From Pseudomonas fildesensis (GTDB taxonomy: Bacteria > Pseudomonadota > Gammaproteobacteria > Pseudomonadales > Pseudomonadaceae): a DNA stretch of 64,000 nt. Position 1 is the stretch's first letter, and each line of letters opens with the position of its first letter. The DNA is taken from assembly GCF_001050345.1 (NCBI RefSeq), contig NZ_LFMW01000007.1:558001-622000 (forward strand). The letters are read 5' to 3'. Of the stretch, positions 51,251 through 59,918 are shown piece by piece. Under the pieces are notes generated by a model. It ran no database searches, was not told where the DNA came from, and saw only the letters and a program-made list of their open reading frames with translations. The position numbers were made by a program, and so were the translations under genes.

Positions 51251-51709
51251 ATGCGGATTACTCAAGCGACCCTGGAACACCTGGACCTGTTGACCCCGTT
51301 GTTCGTCAAATACCGCGAGTTTTACGGCGCCCTGCCCTTTCCGGATTCGTCGCGGGCCTTCCTGGAAAAGCGCCTGCGCCGTAAAGAGTCGGTGATCTAC
51401 CTGGCTCTTGCTGATGATGACGACAAGCGGTTGCTCGGCTTTTGTCAGCTGTACCCAAGCTTTTCTTCGCTGTCGCTTAAACGTGTGTGGATCCTCAATG
51501 ACATCTATGTGGCGGAAGATGCGCGCCGGCAGTTGGTGGCGGATAACTTGATGCGTACGGCGAAAAAGATGGCCAAGGAGACCTACGCGGTGCGGTTGCG
51601 CGTATCGACCAGCAGTGACAATAAAGTGGCGCAGAAGACCTACGAGTCGATCGGGTTTCGTGAAGACACCGAATTTAAAAACTATGTACTGCCCATCAGC
51701 GAAGACTGA
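51251..51709 (+). CDS. GNAT family N-acetyltransferase
   Basis: The ATG at 51251 (MRITQATLEHLDLLTPLFVKY) gives 152 residues. The acetyl-CoA site is recognisable in LNDIYVAEDARRQLVADNLM, where the Q/RxxGxG/A loop is ARRQLVA, and in the C-terminal NKVAQKTYESIGFRED. The substrate is unknown. It follows eutC by 92 bases in the position of PA4026, and is not obviously part of ethanolamine use. The longer frame to 51170 contains no conserved sequence. Confidence 0.85.
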   Translation: MRITQATLEHLDLLTPLFVKYREFYGALPFPDSSRAFLEKRLRRKESVIYLALADDDDKRLLGFCQLYPSFSSLSLKRVWILNDIYVAEDARRQLVADNLMRTAKKMAKETYAVRLRVSTSSDNKVAQKTYESIGFREDTEFKNYVLPISED

Positions 51710-51729
51710 TTTGTGCCGAGCCGGTTACC

Positions 51730-51750
51730 TGTGGCGAGCAAGCTCGCCAC
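51730..51750. repeat. short REP-like hairpin
   Basis: gtggcgagca and agctcgccac are adjacent, nearly perfect inverted ten-mers (51731-51750) between the acetyltransferase gene and dedA. Confidence 0.55.
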
Positions 51751-51796
51751 GACATCCCCCGCTACAAAACCCACACGCTTTTCACTTTTCAATCCG

Positions 51797-51802
51797 TATA
51801 AT
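51797..51802 (+). promoter_or_regulatory. -10 box upstream of dedA
   Basis: A perfect TATAAT stands about 105 bases before the dedA start. The -35 region is poor (T-rich ttcacttttc). Confidence 0.45.
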
Positions 51803-51906
51803 GCCGACCTTTCAGGGTTGTAAGAATCGCGACATTCACTTGTAGCCTTATTACCCGAGCTTCCGCACAGGCCTGCTGAGCCGGGCCATCCACACAGGTG
51901 CCATCC

Positions 51907-52563
51907 ATGGATTTCAACCCGCTCGACCTAATCCTGCATCTCGACGTGTACCTCGACCTGCTGGTAACCAATTACGGTCCGTGGATCTACGCCATTCTGT
52001 TCCTCGTTATCTTTTGCGAAACCGGTCTGGTGGTCATGCCATTCCTGCCGGGTGATTCGTTGCTGTTTATCGCCGGCGCAGTCGCCGCAGGCGGTGGCAT
52101 GGACCCAGTACTGCTGGGCGGCCTGTTGATGTTGGCGGCGATCCTCGGGGACAGCACCAACTACGTAATAGGACGAACGGCCGGCGAGCGCTTGTTCAGC
52201 AACCCGAACTCGAAAATCTTCCGTCGCGACTACCTGCAAAAAACCCACGACTTCTACGACAAGCACGGCGGCAAAACCGTGACCCTGGCGCGCTTCCTGC
52301 CAATCCTGCGCACCTTTGCGCCGTTCGTCGCCGGCATCGCCAAAATGCCCTACCCACGCTTCTTTGGGTTCAGCGTACTGGGCACCATCCTCTGGGTCGG
52401 CGGCCTGGTGACCCTGGGTTACTTCTTCGGCAACGTACCGTTTATCAAGAAAAACCTGTCCCTGCTCGTGGTGTTTATCATCCTGCTGTCGCTGGTGCCG
52501 ATGATCATCGGCGTGTTCCGCAGCCGCTTTGGCCGCACCTCCTCCGAAGCCAAGCCGCAGTAA
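51907..52563 (+). CDS. dedA: DedA family membrane protein
   Basis: The 218-residue inner-membrane protein starts at the ATG of 51907 (MDFNPLDLILHLDVYLDLLV). The DedA/SNARE-associated domain shows FCETGLVVMPFLPGDSLLFIAGAVA, GDSTNYVIGRTAGERLF and RFLPILRTFAPFVAGIAKMPY, including the E and R/P residues important in YqjA/YghB. DedA proteins recycle undecaprenyl-phosphate and affect envelope stress and peptide resistance. The window has a second, fused DedA domain at 35 kb. mtfA follows after 6 bases. Confidence 0.94.
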   Translation: MDFNPLDLILHLDVYLDLLVTNYGPWIYAILFLVIFCETGLVVMPFLPGDSLLFIAGAVAAGGGMDPVLLGGLLMLAAILGDSTNYVIGRTAGERLFSNPNSKIFRRDYLQKTHDFYDKHGGKTVTLARFLPILRTFAPFVAGIAKMPYPRFFGFSVLGTILWVGGLVTLGYFFGNVPFIKKNLSLLVVFIILLSLVPMIIGVFRSRFGRTSSEAKPQ

Positions 52564-52569
52564 TCGCGA

Positions 52570-53376
52570 ATGTGGTCCCTCAGCGCCTGGCGTCGCCGGC
52601 GCCTGCTGGCCAAGCACCCGATTGCCGACGACACCTGGCAGCGGGTGCGCCAGCACCTGACCTTCCTCGACGGCCTCAGCGCCGAACAGGACCAGTGGCT
52701 GCGCGAAGCGTGCGTGATCTTCCTCGCTGAAAAACACCTCACCGCCCTGCCCGGCGTCGACCTGCATCAGGAGCAACGCCTGTTGCTCGCCGCCCAAGCG
52801 CAACTGCCGTTGATGCACCTGGGCGACCTCGACTGGTACCAGGGCTTCCACGAAGTGGTGCTGTACCCCGATGACTTCGTCAGCCCGCAGCGCCACCGCG
52901 ATGCCAGCGGCGTGGAACACGAGTGGGACGGCGAGCACAGCGGCGAAGCCTGGCAGCAAGGCCCGGTGATTCTCGCCTGGCCCGGCGTGCTGGCCAGTGG
53001 CAATTGGGAAGGCTACAACCTGGTGATCCACGAGTTCGCACACAAGCTCGACATGCTCAACGGCGACGCCAACGGCCTGCCGCCGCTGCACAACGACATG
53101 CGCGTGCAAGAGTGGGCCAGCGTGATGCAAGGCGCCTACGACGACCTCAACCGCCAGCTGGACGCCAACCCCGATGCCGAAACGGCCATCGACCCCTACG
53201 CGGCGGAAAACCCGGCAGAATTCTTTGCCGTTACCAGCGAATATTTTTTCAGCGCGCCGGATTTACTGATGGAAAGTTATCCACAGGTGTACGCGCAACT
53301 CAGCCGCTTTTATCGCCAGGACCCTCTGGCCCGCCTGACCCAACTGCAAGCGCACGACCCGCGTTATCAGCCATAA
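52570..53376 (+). CDS. mtfA: zinc metallopeptidase MtfA (M90 family)
   Basis: MtfA in E. coli is a soluble zinc peptidase that binds the repressor Mlc and so links to sugar uptake. The 268-residue protein has the metal site in LVIHEFAHKLDMLNG (HExxH) and the distal Glu ligand in AENPAEFFAVTSEYFF. FLDGLSAEQDQWLREACVIFLAEK and GFHEVVLYPDDFV are family blocks. Pseudomonads lack an exact Mlc circuit as far as I know, so the target is open. It starts 6 bases after dedA. Confidence 0.92.
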   Translation: MWSLSAWRRRRLLAKHPIADDTWQRVRQHLTFLDGLSAEQDQWLREACVIFLAEKHLTALPGVDLHQEQRLLLAAQAQLPLMHLGDLDWYQGFHEVVLYPDDFVSPQRHRDASGVEHEWDGEHSGEAWQQGPVILAWPGVLASGNWEGYNLVIHEFAHKLDMLNGDANGLPPLHNDMRVQEWASVMQGAYDDLNRQLDANPDAETAIDPYAAENPAEFFAVTSEYFFSAPDLLMESYPQVYAQLSRFYRQDPLARLTQLQAHDPRYQP

Positions 53377-53427
53377 GGCGAATGACCGTACGACGTCTGG
53401 CGCATGGCATCGTCGTCAGAATATGCC

Positions 53428-53433
53428 TATAAT
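53428..53433 (+). promoter_or_regulatory. -10 box of ppa
   Basis: A perfect TATAAT stands 60 bases before the ppa ATG, with a weak TGGCAT -35 box 17 bases upstream (53405-53410). Confidence 0.55.
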
Positions 53434-53493
53434 CGCCGCCACTTTTAGGCCAATCCGGCCATGTTCCATGGCCAACTACGGGGGCAACGCCCA

Positions 53494-54021
53494 ATGAGCT
53501 ACAGCAAGATTCCGGCTGGCAAAGACCTGCCGAACGACATCTACGTCGCCATCGAAATTCCGGCCAACCACGCGCCGATCAAATACGAAATCGACAAAGA
53601 CAGCGACTGCCTGTTCGTTGACCGTTTCATGGCCACCCCGATGTTCTACCCGGCCAACTACGGTTTCATCCCCAACACCCTGGCTGACGACGGTGACCCC
53701 CTCGACGTGCTGGTTGTGACCCCTTACCCGGTCACCCCAGGCTCGGTTATCCGCGCTCGTCCAGTCGGCATCCTGCACATGACCGACGACGGCGGCGGCG
53801 ATGCCAAAGTTATCGCGGTACCCCACGACAAGCTGTCCCAGCTGTACGTGGACGTGAAGGAATACACCGACCTGCCGCCACTGCTGCTGGAACAGATCAA
53901 GCACTTCTTCGAGAACTACAAAGACCTCGAAAAAGGCAAATGGGTGAAGATCGAAGGTTGGGGCAACGCAGACGCCGCCCGTGCCGAGATCATGAAGTCG
54001 GTCGCTGCCTACAAAGGCTGA
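53494..54021 (+). CDS. ppa: inorganic pyrophosphatase
   Basis: This soluble family I pyrophosphatase hydrolyses PPi to drive biosynthesis. The ATG at 53494 ([21 protein letters not shown]) gives 175 residues. The metal-binding signature is [11 protein letters not shown], with [25 protein letters not shown] and [16 protein letters not shown] also conserved. It has its own promoter and a classical terminator. Confidence 0.98.
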   Translation: MSYSKIPAGKDLPNDIYVAIEIPANHAPIKYEIDKDSDCLFVDRFMATPMFYPANYGFIPNTLADDGDPLDVLVVTPYPVTPGSVIRARPVGILHMTDDGGGDAKVIAVPHDKLSQLYVDVKEYTDLPPLLLEQIKHFFENYKDLEKGKWVKIEGWGNADAARAEIMKSVAAYKG

Positions 54022-54048
54022 TACCCGCTCCTCATTGCTCTGGCAATC

Positions 54049-54079
54049 AAAAAAGCCCTGATTATTCGGGGCTTTTTTT
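54049..54079 (+). terminator. rho-independent terminator of ppa
   Basis: aaaaaagccc (54049-54058) pairs with gggctttttt (54069-54078) and the run of seven T continues to 54079. This is the clearest terminator in the window and marks the end of the conserved block. Confidence 0.92.
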
Positions 54080-54125
54080 GTGGGAAAAAATCAACATTAA
54101 GTTCAACGCTTGATACGCAGTGTTT

Positions 54126-54166
54126 AACTAAGTAGCTGCAAGGAAAGATCAAGCCACAACTAAGTA
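54126..54166. promoter_or_regulatory. direct repeats, candidate repressor operator
   Basis: AACTAAGTA occurs at 54126-54134 and 54158-54166, 32 bases apart (about three helical turns). Each contains the odd palindrome ACT-A-AGT. They lie 70-110 bases upstream of the S24 repressor gene; self-regulation is inferred. Confidence 0.35.
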
Positions 54167-54235
54167 AAAACCTACACGCGCAAATCAACGGATGGTTTAT
54201 TTGATCAGTTTTATCGGCCAGTAAACTCTGCGTTT

Positions 54236-55009
54236 ATGAATACATCAGGTGATCGTTTAAAAGCGCTATTACGGGAAGTTCATCTTTCCGCCTCCGACTT
54301 CGCCAAGAACCGCGGCGTCACGCCTCAACACGTGAACAACTGGTTCAAACGCGGCGTCCCCATGGGCCGACTCAACGAGATCGCTGAGTTGTTATGCGTC
54401 TCTGCCCGGTGGCTGAACACCGGGCTCGGCTCCAAACACCCACCGGCCAACTTTCTGTTGGAAGGTCCCGATGCAAGGAACGCACTTCCCACCCGAGAAA
54501 CCACCGGCAAGTATTTGCCAGGCCCTGCCCAGGGCCCCGAAAAAATCGACGTGGAAATCCCCCTCCACCCCTCCTTTACCTCCACCGAGCGCATCCGCGT
54601 CTCCCTGCACACCCTCGACACCCTCAACGTAAACCCCGACCGCGCCCTCGGCGCCTACATGGTCGACAACAGCATGATCGACATCATCCAACAAGGCGCC
54701 ACCCTCGCCATAGACCGAGGCCGCACCCAAATCATCGACGGCGAAATCTACGCCGTCGAACACGACGGCATGCTGCGCATCAAATACCTCTACAACCGCC
54801 CTGGCGGCGGTTTACGCATGCGCAGCCACAATGCCAGCGAGCATCCGGACGAACATCTCACCTACGAGGAAAGGTTTGAGCAGAGCTTCCAGATCGTGGG
54901 ATGGGTGTTCTGGTGGTCCACGCTGAACAACCGCCGACCGCCCGTGCCGCTGGATGAGCATCTATTGGGCTGGGAAGGCTCTAAATCGGACCCAGAGGTG
55001 GGCATTTGA
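54236..55009 (+). CDS. phage-type S24 repressor (LexA/CI/PrtR-like)
   Basis: The 257-residue protein has an N-terminal Xre-type helix-turn-helix (about 5-62; ASDFAKNRGVTPQHVNNWFK) and a C-terminal S24 peptidase-like domain (about 115-225). The nucleophilic Ser lies in MVDNSMIDII and the Lys in MLRIKYLYN, so the Ser-Lys dyad is intact and RecA-stimulated self-cleavage is possible. The usual Ala-Gly cleavage pair is not evident. It resembles PrtR and other prophage or pyocin repressors. No phage structural genes follow, so it appears orphaned. The upstream gap has direct repeats and is A/T-rich. Confidence 0.85.
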   Translation: MNTSGDRLKALLREVHLSASDFAKNRGVTPQHVNNWFKRGVPMGRLNEIAELLCVSARWLNTGLGSKHPPANFLLEGPDARNALPTRETTGKYLPGPAQGPEKIDVEIPLHPSFTSTERIRVSLHTLDTLNVNPDRALGAYMVDNSMIDIIQQGATLAIDRGRTQIIDGEIYAVEHDGMLRIKYLYNRPGGGLRMRSHNASEHPDEHLTYEERFEQSFQIVGWVFWWSTLNNRRPPVPLDEHLLGWEGSKSDPEVGI

Positions 55010-55014
55010 GATGA

Positions 55015-55134
55015 ATGTGGGTATCATGCGCCGCACATTTGGCAGGGTATGGCTTTAAGCTACTCACCCTGTCCGGCGACGCGGAGGAGTTCCCGCTGAT
55101 GCCCTACTATTCAGCCAGACGCAATGTTGGCTGA
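55015..55134 (+). CDS. 39-residue open frame behind the repressor (uncertain)
   Basis: A frame from the ATG at 55015 to the TGA at 55134 starts 5 bases after the repressor stop and encodes 39 residues (MWVSCAAHLAGYGFKLLTLS and a basic end SARRNVG). I do not recognise it. No clear ribosome site is seen. It may be a remnant of a longer gene or chance. Confidence 0.2.
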   Translation: MWVSCAAHLAGYGFKLLTLSGDAEEFPLMPYYSARRNVG

Positions 55135-55187
55135 GCGATTTGAAGGCTGGTGAGGTTTGTCAAAAACAAGCTGAGGCAGTCCCCGAG

Positions 55188-55211
55188 AAGCCGGCCACAA
55201 GCCGGCTTTTT
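55188..55211 (+). terminator. rho-independent terminator
   Basis: aagccggc (55188-55195) and gccggctt (55201-55208) form an eight-base stem with a five-base loop, followed by further T residues to 55211. It may end transcripts of the repressor gene. Confidence 0.75.
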
Positions 55212-55225
55212 AATGTCCGAAATAA

Positions 55226-55459
55226 TCCTACCCATCCGATGATCCTGCCGATAGCCTAGCTATTACGGGCTTTTCAGGCGCTCCCCTGTCCGAGGGTGTT
55301 CAACTCCATCTTGCCGAAGAAGTCGTAAAGCGGGTGAAGAGCATTCCGCGAGATGAGGGAAGCCCCTATCTTTTTCCGGGCCAGGGCAAGACAGGAGTCA
55401 TGCGCGCAAACACGATACGAACGCTCCTCACAACTTCAACCCGCGATGCCTCGCTATAG
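55226..55459 (+). pseudogene. possible tyrosine-integrase C-terminal remnant
   Basis: This stretch is open for 77 codons after a stop but has no start. It encodes GAPLSEGVQLHLAEEVVKRV followed by SPYLFPGQGKTG and VMRANTIRTLL. The pattern PLS...(S/E)YLFPG(Q/R)...M..NT(I/L) resembles the segment of P4-type phage integrases between the first catalytic Arg and the HxxR box, but neither catalytic residue is present. Together with the orphan repressor it suggests a decayed prophage. The match is weak. Confidence 0.3.
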
Positions 55460-55846
55460 CATTTCCAGATACCGCTCCAAATCTAATGCGCTCACAGGTT
55501 GCCTGGCCATCCCTAATAACGGGATGCAATGTGTTTTGGCCCAGGTAAATACATGCGGTTGGTCATCAAAAGCAAAATCACCCAGTAACAAAAAATGCTT
55601 TATCAAGCAACGGCGATTCAAGCGTCGAATGTATTGCTTATCGGTACTGGATACCCGAAAACCATCCACGATGAAACAGTCGATCTTTTTGGATTTGGCA
55701 ACGTTACTCAACACTTCTTTCATGCTAGAACAGAGGATGACGTGGAAATACCCTACTTCATTTAACAACGCACTGTAATTAAGCAGAACACCGACATGGC
55801 GGCACAGCACCATGATGTTTTTCTGCTTCACGCACTTGCCGCTCAT
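55454..55846 (-). CDS. degenerate receiver-like (pseudo-receiver) protein
   Basis: The 130-residue cytoplasmic protein has the alternating beta/alpha rhythm of a response-regulator receiver: strand IMVLCRH, helix VLLNYSALLNEV, strand FHVILCS, then IDCFIVDGF where the phospho-Asp strand would be, and IPLLGMARQP at the Lys loop. The acidic pair after strand 1 is replaced by CRH, and the Lys-Pro is Arg-Gln-Pro, so ordinary phosphorylation is unlikely. The gene lies 85 bases behind the NarL-type regulator on the same strand, as the last gene of the kinase locus. Codons are more A/T-rich than in neighbours. The fold assignment is inference. Confidence 0.5.
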   Translation of the reverse strand: MSGKCVKQKNIMVLCRHVGVLLNYSALLNEVGYFHVILCSSMKEVLSNVAKSKKIDCFIVDGFRVSSTDKQYIRRLNRRCLIKHFLLLGDFAFDDQPHVFTWAKTHCIPLLGMARQPVSALDLERYLEML

Positions 55847-55931
55847 TTTGACGATCCGTATGGATAAATGAGGGCATGATCAACGGTGCGCTTGCCGCAG
55901 GCCATCAGGCAGTTCTTAAAGTCGCCGAGCG

Positions 55932-56579
55932 TTATTGAAACTTCCCGGCGTTCACACAGTAAGTCACCAGCGCCTGATCGGTTGTGACCGCCAGCTTGCG
56001 CATCGCTGAGACCTTTTGCGCACTCACTGTCTTGCTGCTGCGATTAACCATGCGTGCAATGTCCGTCACGCTGTGGCCGGCCACGAAGAGGCGCAGTATC
56101 TCCATTTCACGCAGGGATAAGCTGGCAAAGCGCTCGTCGACTTGTTGTTGATTGTGGATAACCGAGATGGCTTCCTGCACGGGGCTCTGGTAATTACGCC
56201 GCGAGGCGAGTGCGTTCAGGGCGTTTTCAATTTCTTCGTGCAAGTGGTTTTTTTGAATAACCCCCATCACCCCCAATTCATGCAGGCGTGACACGATCAA
56301 GTTGTTGGACATCATGGTCAGCACCAGGATCTGCGTGTCGACAAACCTTCGGGTGAGGTACTCAATCAGTTTGAGGCCGTCACCAAACGTCGAGTCGCCG
56401 GGCATGTGAAAGTCGGTAATGACCACGTCCGGTTTTTCGCTCTGAAGCCTGTCGATCAATTGGCTGGAACTGGTCGCTTCGCCAACCACTATAAAACGTC
56501 CGTCGCGCTGGATAACTTCACGCACGCCGAGCAGCACGATGGGATGATCGTCCGCAATCACTACCTTGATTTTTTTCAT
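55932..56579 (-). CDS. NarL/BvgA/RocA-type response regulator
   Basis: The ATG at 56579 (MKKIKVVIADDHPIVLLGVRE) gives 215 residues, 2 bases after the stop of the Hpt-bearing kinase. The receiver (about 1-125) keeps the acidic pair in IADDHP, the phospho-Asp in VVITDFHMPGD and the Lys in VIQKNH. The LuxR-type helix-turn-helix (about 150-210) reads SLREMEILRLFVAGHSVTDIARMVNRSSKTVSAQK. It is the DNA-binding output of the locus, analogous to RocA1 or BvgA. Such regulators often control fimbriae and adhesion, but no such genes are in the window. Confidence 0.9.
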   Translation of the reverse strand: MKKIKVVIADDHPIVLLGVREVIQRDGRFIVVGEATSSSQLIDRLQSEKPDVVITDFHMPGDSTFGDGLKLIEYLTRRFVDTQILVLTMMSNNLIVSRLHELGVMGVIQKNHLHEEIENALNALASRRNYQSPVQEAISVIHNQQQVDERFASLSLREMEILRLFVAGHSVTDIARMVNRSSKTVSAQKVSAMRKLAVTTDQALVTYCVNAGKFQ

Positions 56580-56581
56580 GT

Positions 56582-59500
56582 TTACCTGTCCGATGGTTGG
56601 CCTTGAGAGCTTGGATTGAGCGCCATGGCGTCCATTACCGCTTCCAGGCGCTGTAGCAGGTTGCGCACCTGAGCCACCAGGCTCGGGTTCAGTGAGCCCT
56701 TGTACAGCGCCTCTTCCAGCGCGTTGCATGCAGCGCTCAAGCGCGAGGCACGAATCGATGCGAGGGAGCCATTCATGCGGTGCAAATGCCGCACCACGTG
56801 TTCCTTGTCGCCTGCGTCGAGACCTTGCCGTGTCAAGCGGACGTCGTCCTGCATGGTGGTGATGAACAGCCGATGCATGGTCGCGGACAACGTGATCCAC
56901 CCGTCCAGATCGCCTTGCTGCAGGGTGGACGCCTCGTGCTGTTTATCCACGCGCTCGCCGCAATAGCGCAGCAGGGTTTTGCGCAACGCGTCCAGGCTCA
57001 AGGGTTTAACCACCCAGGTGTCCATTCCCGCCGCCAGGCACTGCTCCCCCTCCTCTCGCAGAGCGTTTGCAGTGACGCCAATGATCGGCGTTTGCCTGTC
57101 ACGCTCGCGCAAGGCGCGGGCCAGGCCATAACCGTCAAGCCGGGGCATATTGATGTCGGTGATGACCAAATCAAAGGCACCAGGCGACCAGCGTTGCAGC
57201 GCTTCCTCACCATCTTCAGCGGCGACGACCCACGCGCCCAGCGCCTCGAGTTGCTCCTGCAAAATGGCGCGATTGATTGGGTTGTCTTCTGCCACCAACA
57301 CCCTCAACCCCAAGCGCTGGTCACCGACGCGCTCGGATGACCCGAGCGGTTTAACGCCGCCTGGGCGCGCCTGCGAAAGGGTTCGGGCAATGCCGCGAAT
57401 GTCGTAGGCGTTGACCGTCCACGCTTGCTTCAACACGTCGCCCTGACGTGCGCCGAGTTCGGTCGCCGTGATATGCCGGCCATTCCAAACGCTCTGCTGG
57501 CCAGGCCCCGTCACCCTATCCAGCAGCAACTCATGTTGATCACCCTGGTAGCCCGCCGGCAGCGCTACCGCACGTGCGCCCCAGCGGTTGAGCCAGTCAA
57601 TCAGCGATTGCTCAAGCTCCTTGAACGGTGCCCGCACGTATACCGCCAACCCTTGAAGTTCAATGGCCGAACAGTCAGGTAATGGGCCTGGGACGATAGG
57701 CAGGCGTTGGTGAAGGGAGAAACTGCTGCCAAGCCCCGGCTCGCTGACTACCCGCAATTGTGCGTCCATCAGTTCGCTCAAGCGGGAGCAGATCGACAAG
57801 CCAAGCCCCGCACCGCCGGCCTGCTGGCTGCCGCCCAGCTGCGAGAACGGTTTGAACAACTGCCCCAGTTGCTTTTCACTGATGCCGGCGCCCGTGTCGG
57901 AAACCTGCCATTGCAACGTTGCGTGGTTCAGTTCCAGGTCCGTCACCTTGAGGCGCACGATGACCCGGCCAGAATCAGTGAATTTGATCGCATTACTGAG
58001 CAAGTTATTCAGGATTTGCCGAATGCGGCCAGGGTCACCGCTCATCAGGGCAGGCAAGTTCGCATCCACGCAGGCGAACACCTGCAACCCTTTGTTGAGG
58101 GCTGCGGCAGCATAGCTGTTTACCGCATCTTCGAAGACATCCAGAGGGCTGAAAGTCACGGTCTCGAGCGCCATCTGCCCGGATTCGATTTTCGACACGT
58201 CCAGCACATCGCTGATCAACTGAAACAACACCGCCGAAGAGCGCTCGATGGTCTGCAGATAGTCCTGTTGGCGGGCGTCAAGATGGGTCAACCCCAGCAG
58301 CTCGAGGTTGCCCAATACGCCGTAAAGGGGCGTGCGGATTTCATGGCTCATGGTCGCCAGGAACAGCGTCTTGGCGGCACTGGCCTCGTCTGCGGAACGT
58401 TTGGCCTGCTCCATCAGCAGGGCATCATCAACGTGGCGGGTGATGTCATTGAACCCGCAGAGCACCACATCCTCACCCTGATAGCGACTGAATCTGAACG
58501 AAACCAGCAAATGCCGTCCAGCCACCTCGATCTGCATCTCGCGCGGATCTTCGTCTTGATAGTCGCGGTTGAGCAAATCGATCAGCTCAGCGGAGCCCTG
58601 CCACTCTTGGGCGCGCTGGTTTTCCAGCAGCACCTTGCTGTTGTTACGTTGCACCACGCAAAGGCCTACCGGGGCGCTTTGCAGCATGGCCCGGTTGAAC
58701 TCTTCGCTTTCGGTGAGTAATCGTGTCGCTCGCAACGCAGGCTCGACGATGCCGGCGCGGTACCAGCGATTAATCCGCCAGCCTAAAAACACCGCGAGCA
58801 GAAACACAGCGCCCGTACCCAGCAATGACCACTTGGCGAAGCGAAAGAAGTTTTCATAGCTGATGGTGTACAAGCCAACCCATTGATCTTTGCCCGTCGA
58901 AACCACCTTGAAGCGCAAGCCTTCGGCGCCCAGGCTCATGCCAACCGGCAATGACCCTGAACCTTGCGCATCGCCCAGCAGCACATCCCCTGCCGGAGAG
59001 ATCAGCGTGACGCGATGGTCAATCGGGCGTGTCAGCAAGCGGTCCAGGTCGTTGATTTGCCCAGCGTCCAACAGCGCTGCAACCGTCAGTAGGCCATCAT
59101 CTCGACGGTCAGGCATGACCAATGGATTCACGTCCACGCCGATAAACGCCACAATCGTCTCGGTACCCTGCAACAACCCCCGGGGCGCACGCATCCAGCT
59201 CACGCGCCGGTTATTGAGTTGCTCGTGCCGAGCGAGCAGCCCTTGGTACAAGTAAGCCGTCACGTCAAAGAAGTTGTTCTTGAGCAATAACGATTGCTTG
59301 CGCGTGCCATCGACGCCGGGGATCGCGATGTTGAACTGGTCGCTCGGCGAAAACAGGAATATCTGTGGCGCCGAGTAGAACGAGCTGGCCCAGAATGCGC
59401 TGTAGTAATCGGTCAGTTGCACGCCCAGCGAATAGCCGCCCTGCAACTGCTCCGGGTCATAGTGCTTGCGCTCGCTCAGGGTGAAAGGCTGGGACAGGGC

Positions 59501-59827
59501 CAACCCGTGATTCTGGAATACACGCTCCTGGCCTTTCTGCAAAATTTCGACGCGGGACAGGGGCCGAATATTGGTCAGCATGTTCTGGTTGCTGCGGTCA
59601 TAAGCGCTGGCGACACTGCGCAAAAACGTGTCGTACTCATGAATGCTTTCCATCAAGCCCGAAAAATGGAAGTCGACCTTGATCCGCTCTTCGTCCAATA
59701 CCCTTTCAACCGCCCAGTAACACATGCTGACCAGCAGCACCGTCAGGCCGGCGAGCACCAGCAACAGCTTGTTGATTCGTTGAGAGCTCAAGGCGAAGAC
59801 GCCGAACTTCAGGCTTGCATTTTTCAT
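56582..59827 (-). CDS. unorthodox hybrid sensor kinase with receiver and Hpt
   Basis: I start at the ATG of 59827 (MKNASLKFGVFALSSQRINK), giving 1081 residues; a TTG at 59911 is possible. Domains in order: membrane segment (about 20-37), periplasmic sensor (about 40-330), second segment (about 333-350), PAS-like region (about 373-465), HisKA with His495 (MSHEIRTPLYG), HATPase with NLLSNAIKFT and AGLGLSIC, a non-conserved inter-domain, a receiver with Asp891 (VITDINMPRLDG) and a C-terminal Hpt with His1016 (HLHRMNGSLA). A four-step phosphorelay to the NarL regulator is expected. It is clearly related in sequence to the kinase at 61.1-63.9 kb but, unlike it, owns an Hpt. Confidence 0.92.
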   Translation of the reverse strand: MKNASLKFGVFALSSQRINKLLLVLAGLTVLLVSMCYWAVERVLDEERIKVDFHFSGLMESIHEYDTFLRSVASAYDRSNQNMLTNIRPLSRVEILQKGQERVFQNHGLALSQPFTLSERKHYDPEQLQGGYSLGVQLTDYYSAFWASSFYSAPQIFLFSPSDQFNIAIPGVDGTRKQSLLLKNNFFDVTAYLYQGLLARHEQLNNRRVSWMRAPRGLLQGTETIVAFIGVDVNPLVMPDRRDDGLLTVAALLDAGQINDLDRLLTRPIDHRVTLISPAGDVLLGDAQGSGSLPVGMSLGAEGLRFKVVSTGKDQWVGLYTISYENFFRFAKWSLLGTGAVFLLAVFLGWRINRWYRAGIVEPALRATRLLTESEEFNRAMLQSAPVGLCVVQRNNSKVLLENQRAQEWQGSAELIDLLNRDYQDEDPREMQIEVAGRHLLVSFRFSRYQGEDVVLCGFNDITRHVDDALLMEQAKRSADEASAAKTLFLATMSHEIRTPLYGVLGNLELLGLTHLDARQQDYLQTIERSSAVLFQLISDVLDVSKIESGQMALETVTFSPLDVFEDAVNSYAAAALNKGLQVFACVDANLPALMSGDPGRIRQILNNLLSNAIKFTDSGRVIVRLKVTDLELNHATLQWQVSDTGAGISEKQLGQLFKPFSQLGGSQQAGGAGLGLSICSRLSELMDAQLRVVSEPGLGSSFSLHQRLPIVPGPLPDCSAIELQGLAVYVRAPFKELEQSLIDWLNRWGARAVALPAGYQGDQHELLLDRVTGPGQQSVWNGRHITATELGARQGDVLKQAWTVNAYDIRGIARTLSQARPGGVKPLGSSERVGDQRLGLRVLVAEDNPINRAILQEQLEALGAWVVAAEDGEEALQRWSPGAFDLVITDINMPRLDGYGLARALRERDRQTPIIGVTANALREEGEQCLAAGMDTWVVKPLSLDALRKTLLRYCGERVDKQHEASTLQQGDLDGWITLSATMHRLFITTMQDDVRLTRQGLDAGDKEHVVRHLHRMNGSLASIRASRLSAACNALEEALYKGSLNPSLVAQVRNLLQRLEAVMDAMALNPSSQGQPSDR

Positions 59828-59918
59828 CGCCGACGCCCCGGGTCTTGGAATGAGACGGCGGGGAGCTTCTCCGCCACTGTTGCCATTCCATGGCGCGTTA
59901 CAGGTAGACAATTTGACT

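Noticed and set aside
56582..59911. TTG at 59911 as the start of the Hpt-bearing kinase
   Set aside because: It adds 28 residues of Pro/Arg/Gly-rich sequence before the natural membrane-protein start MKNASLKFG and lacks a good ribosome site. It remains possible.
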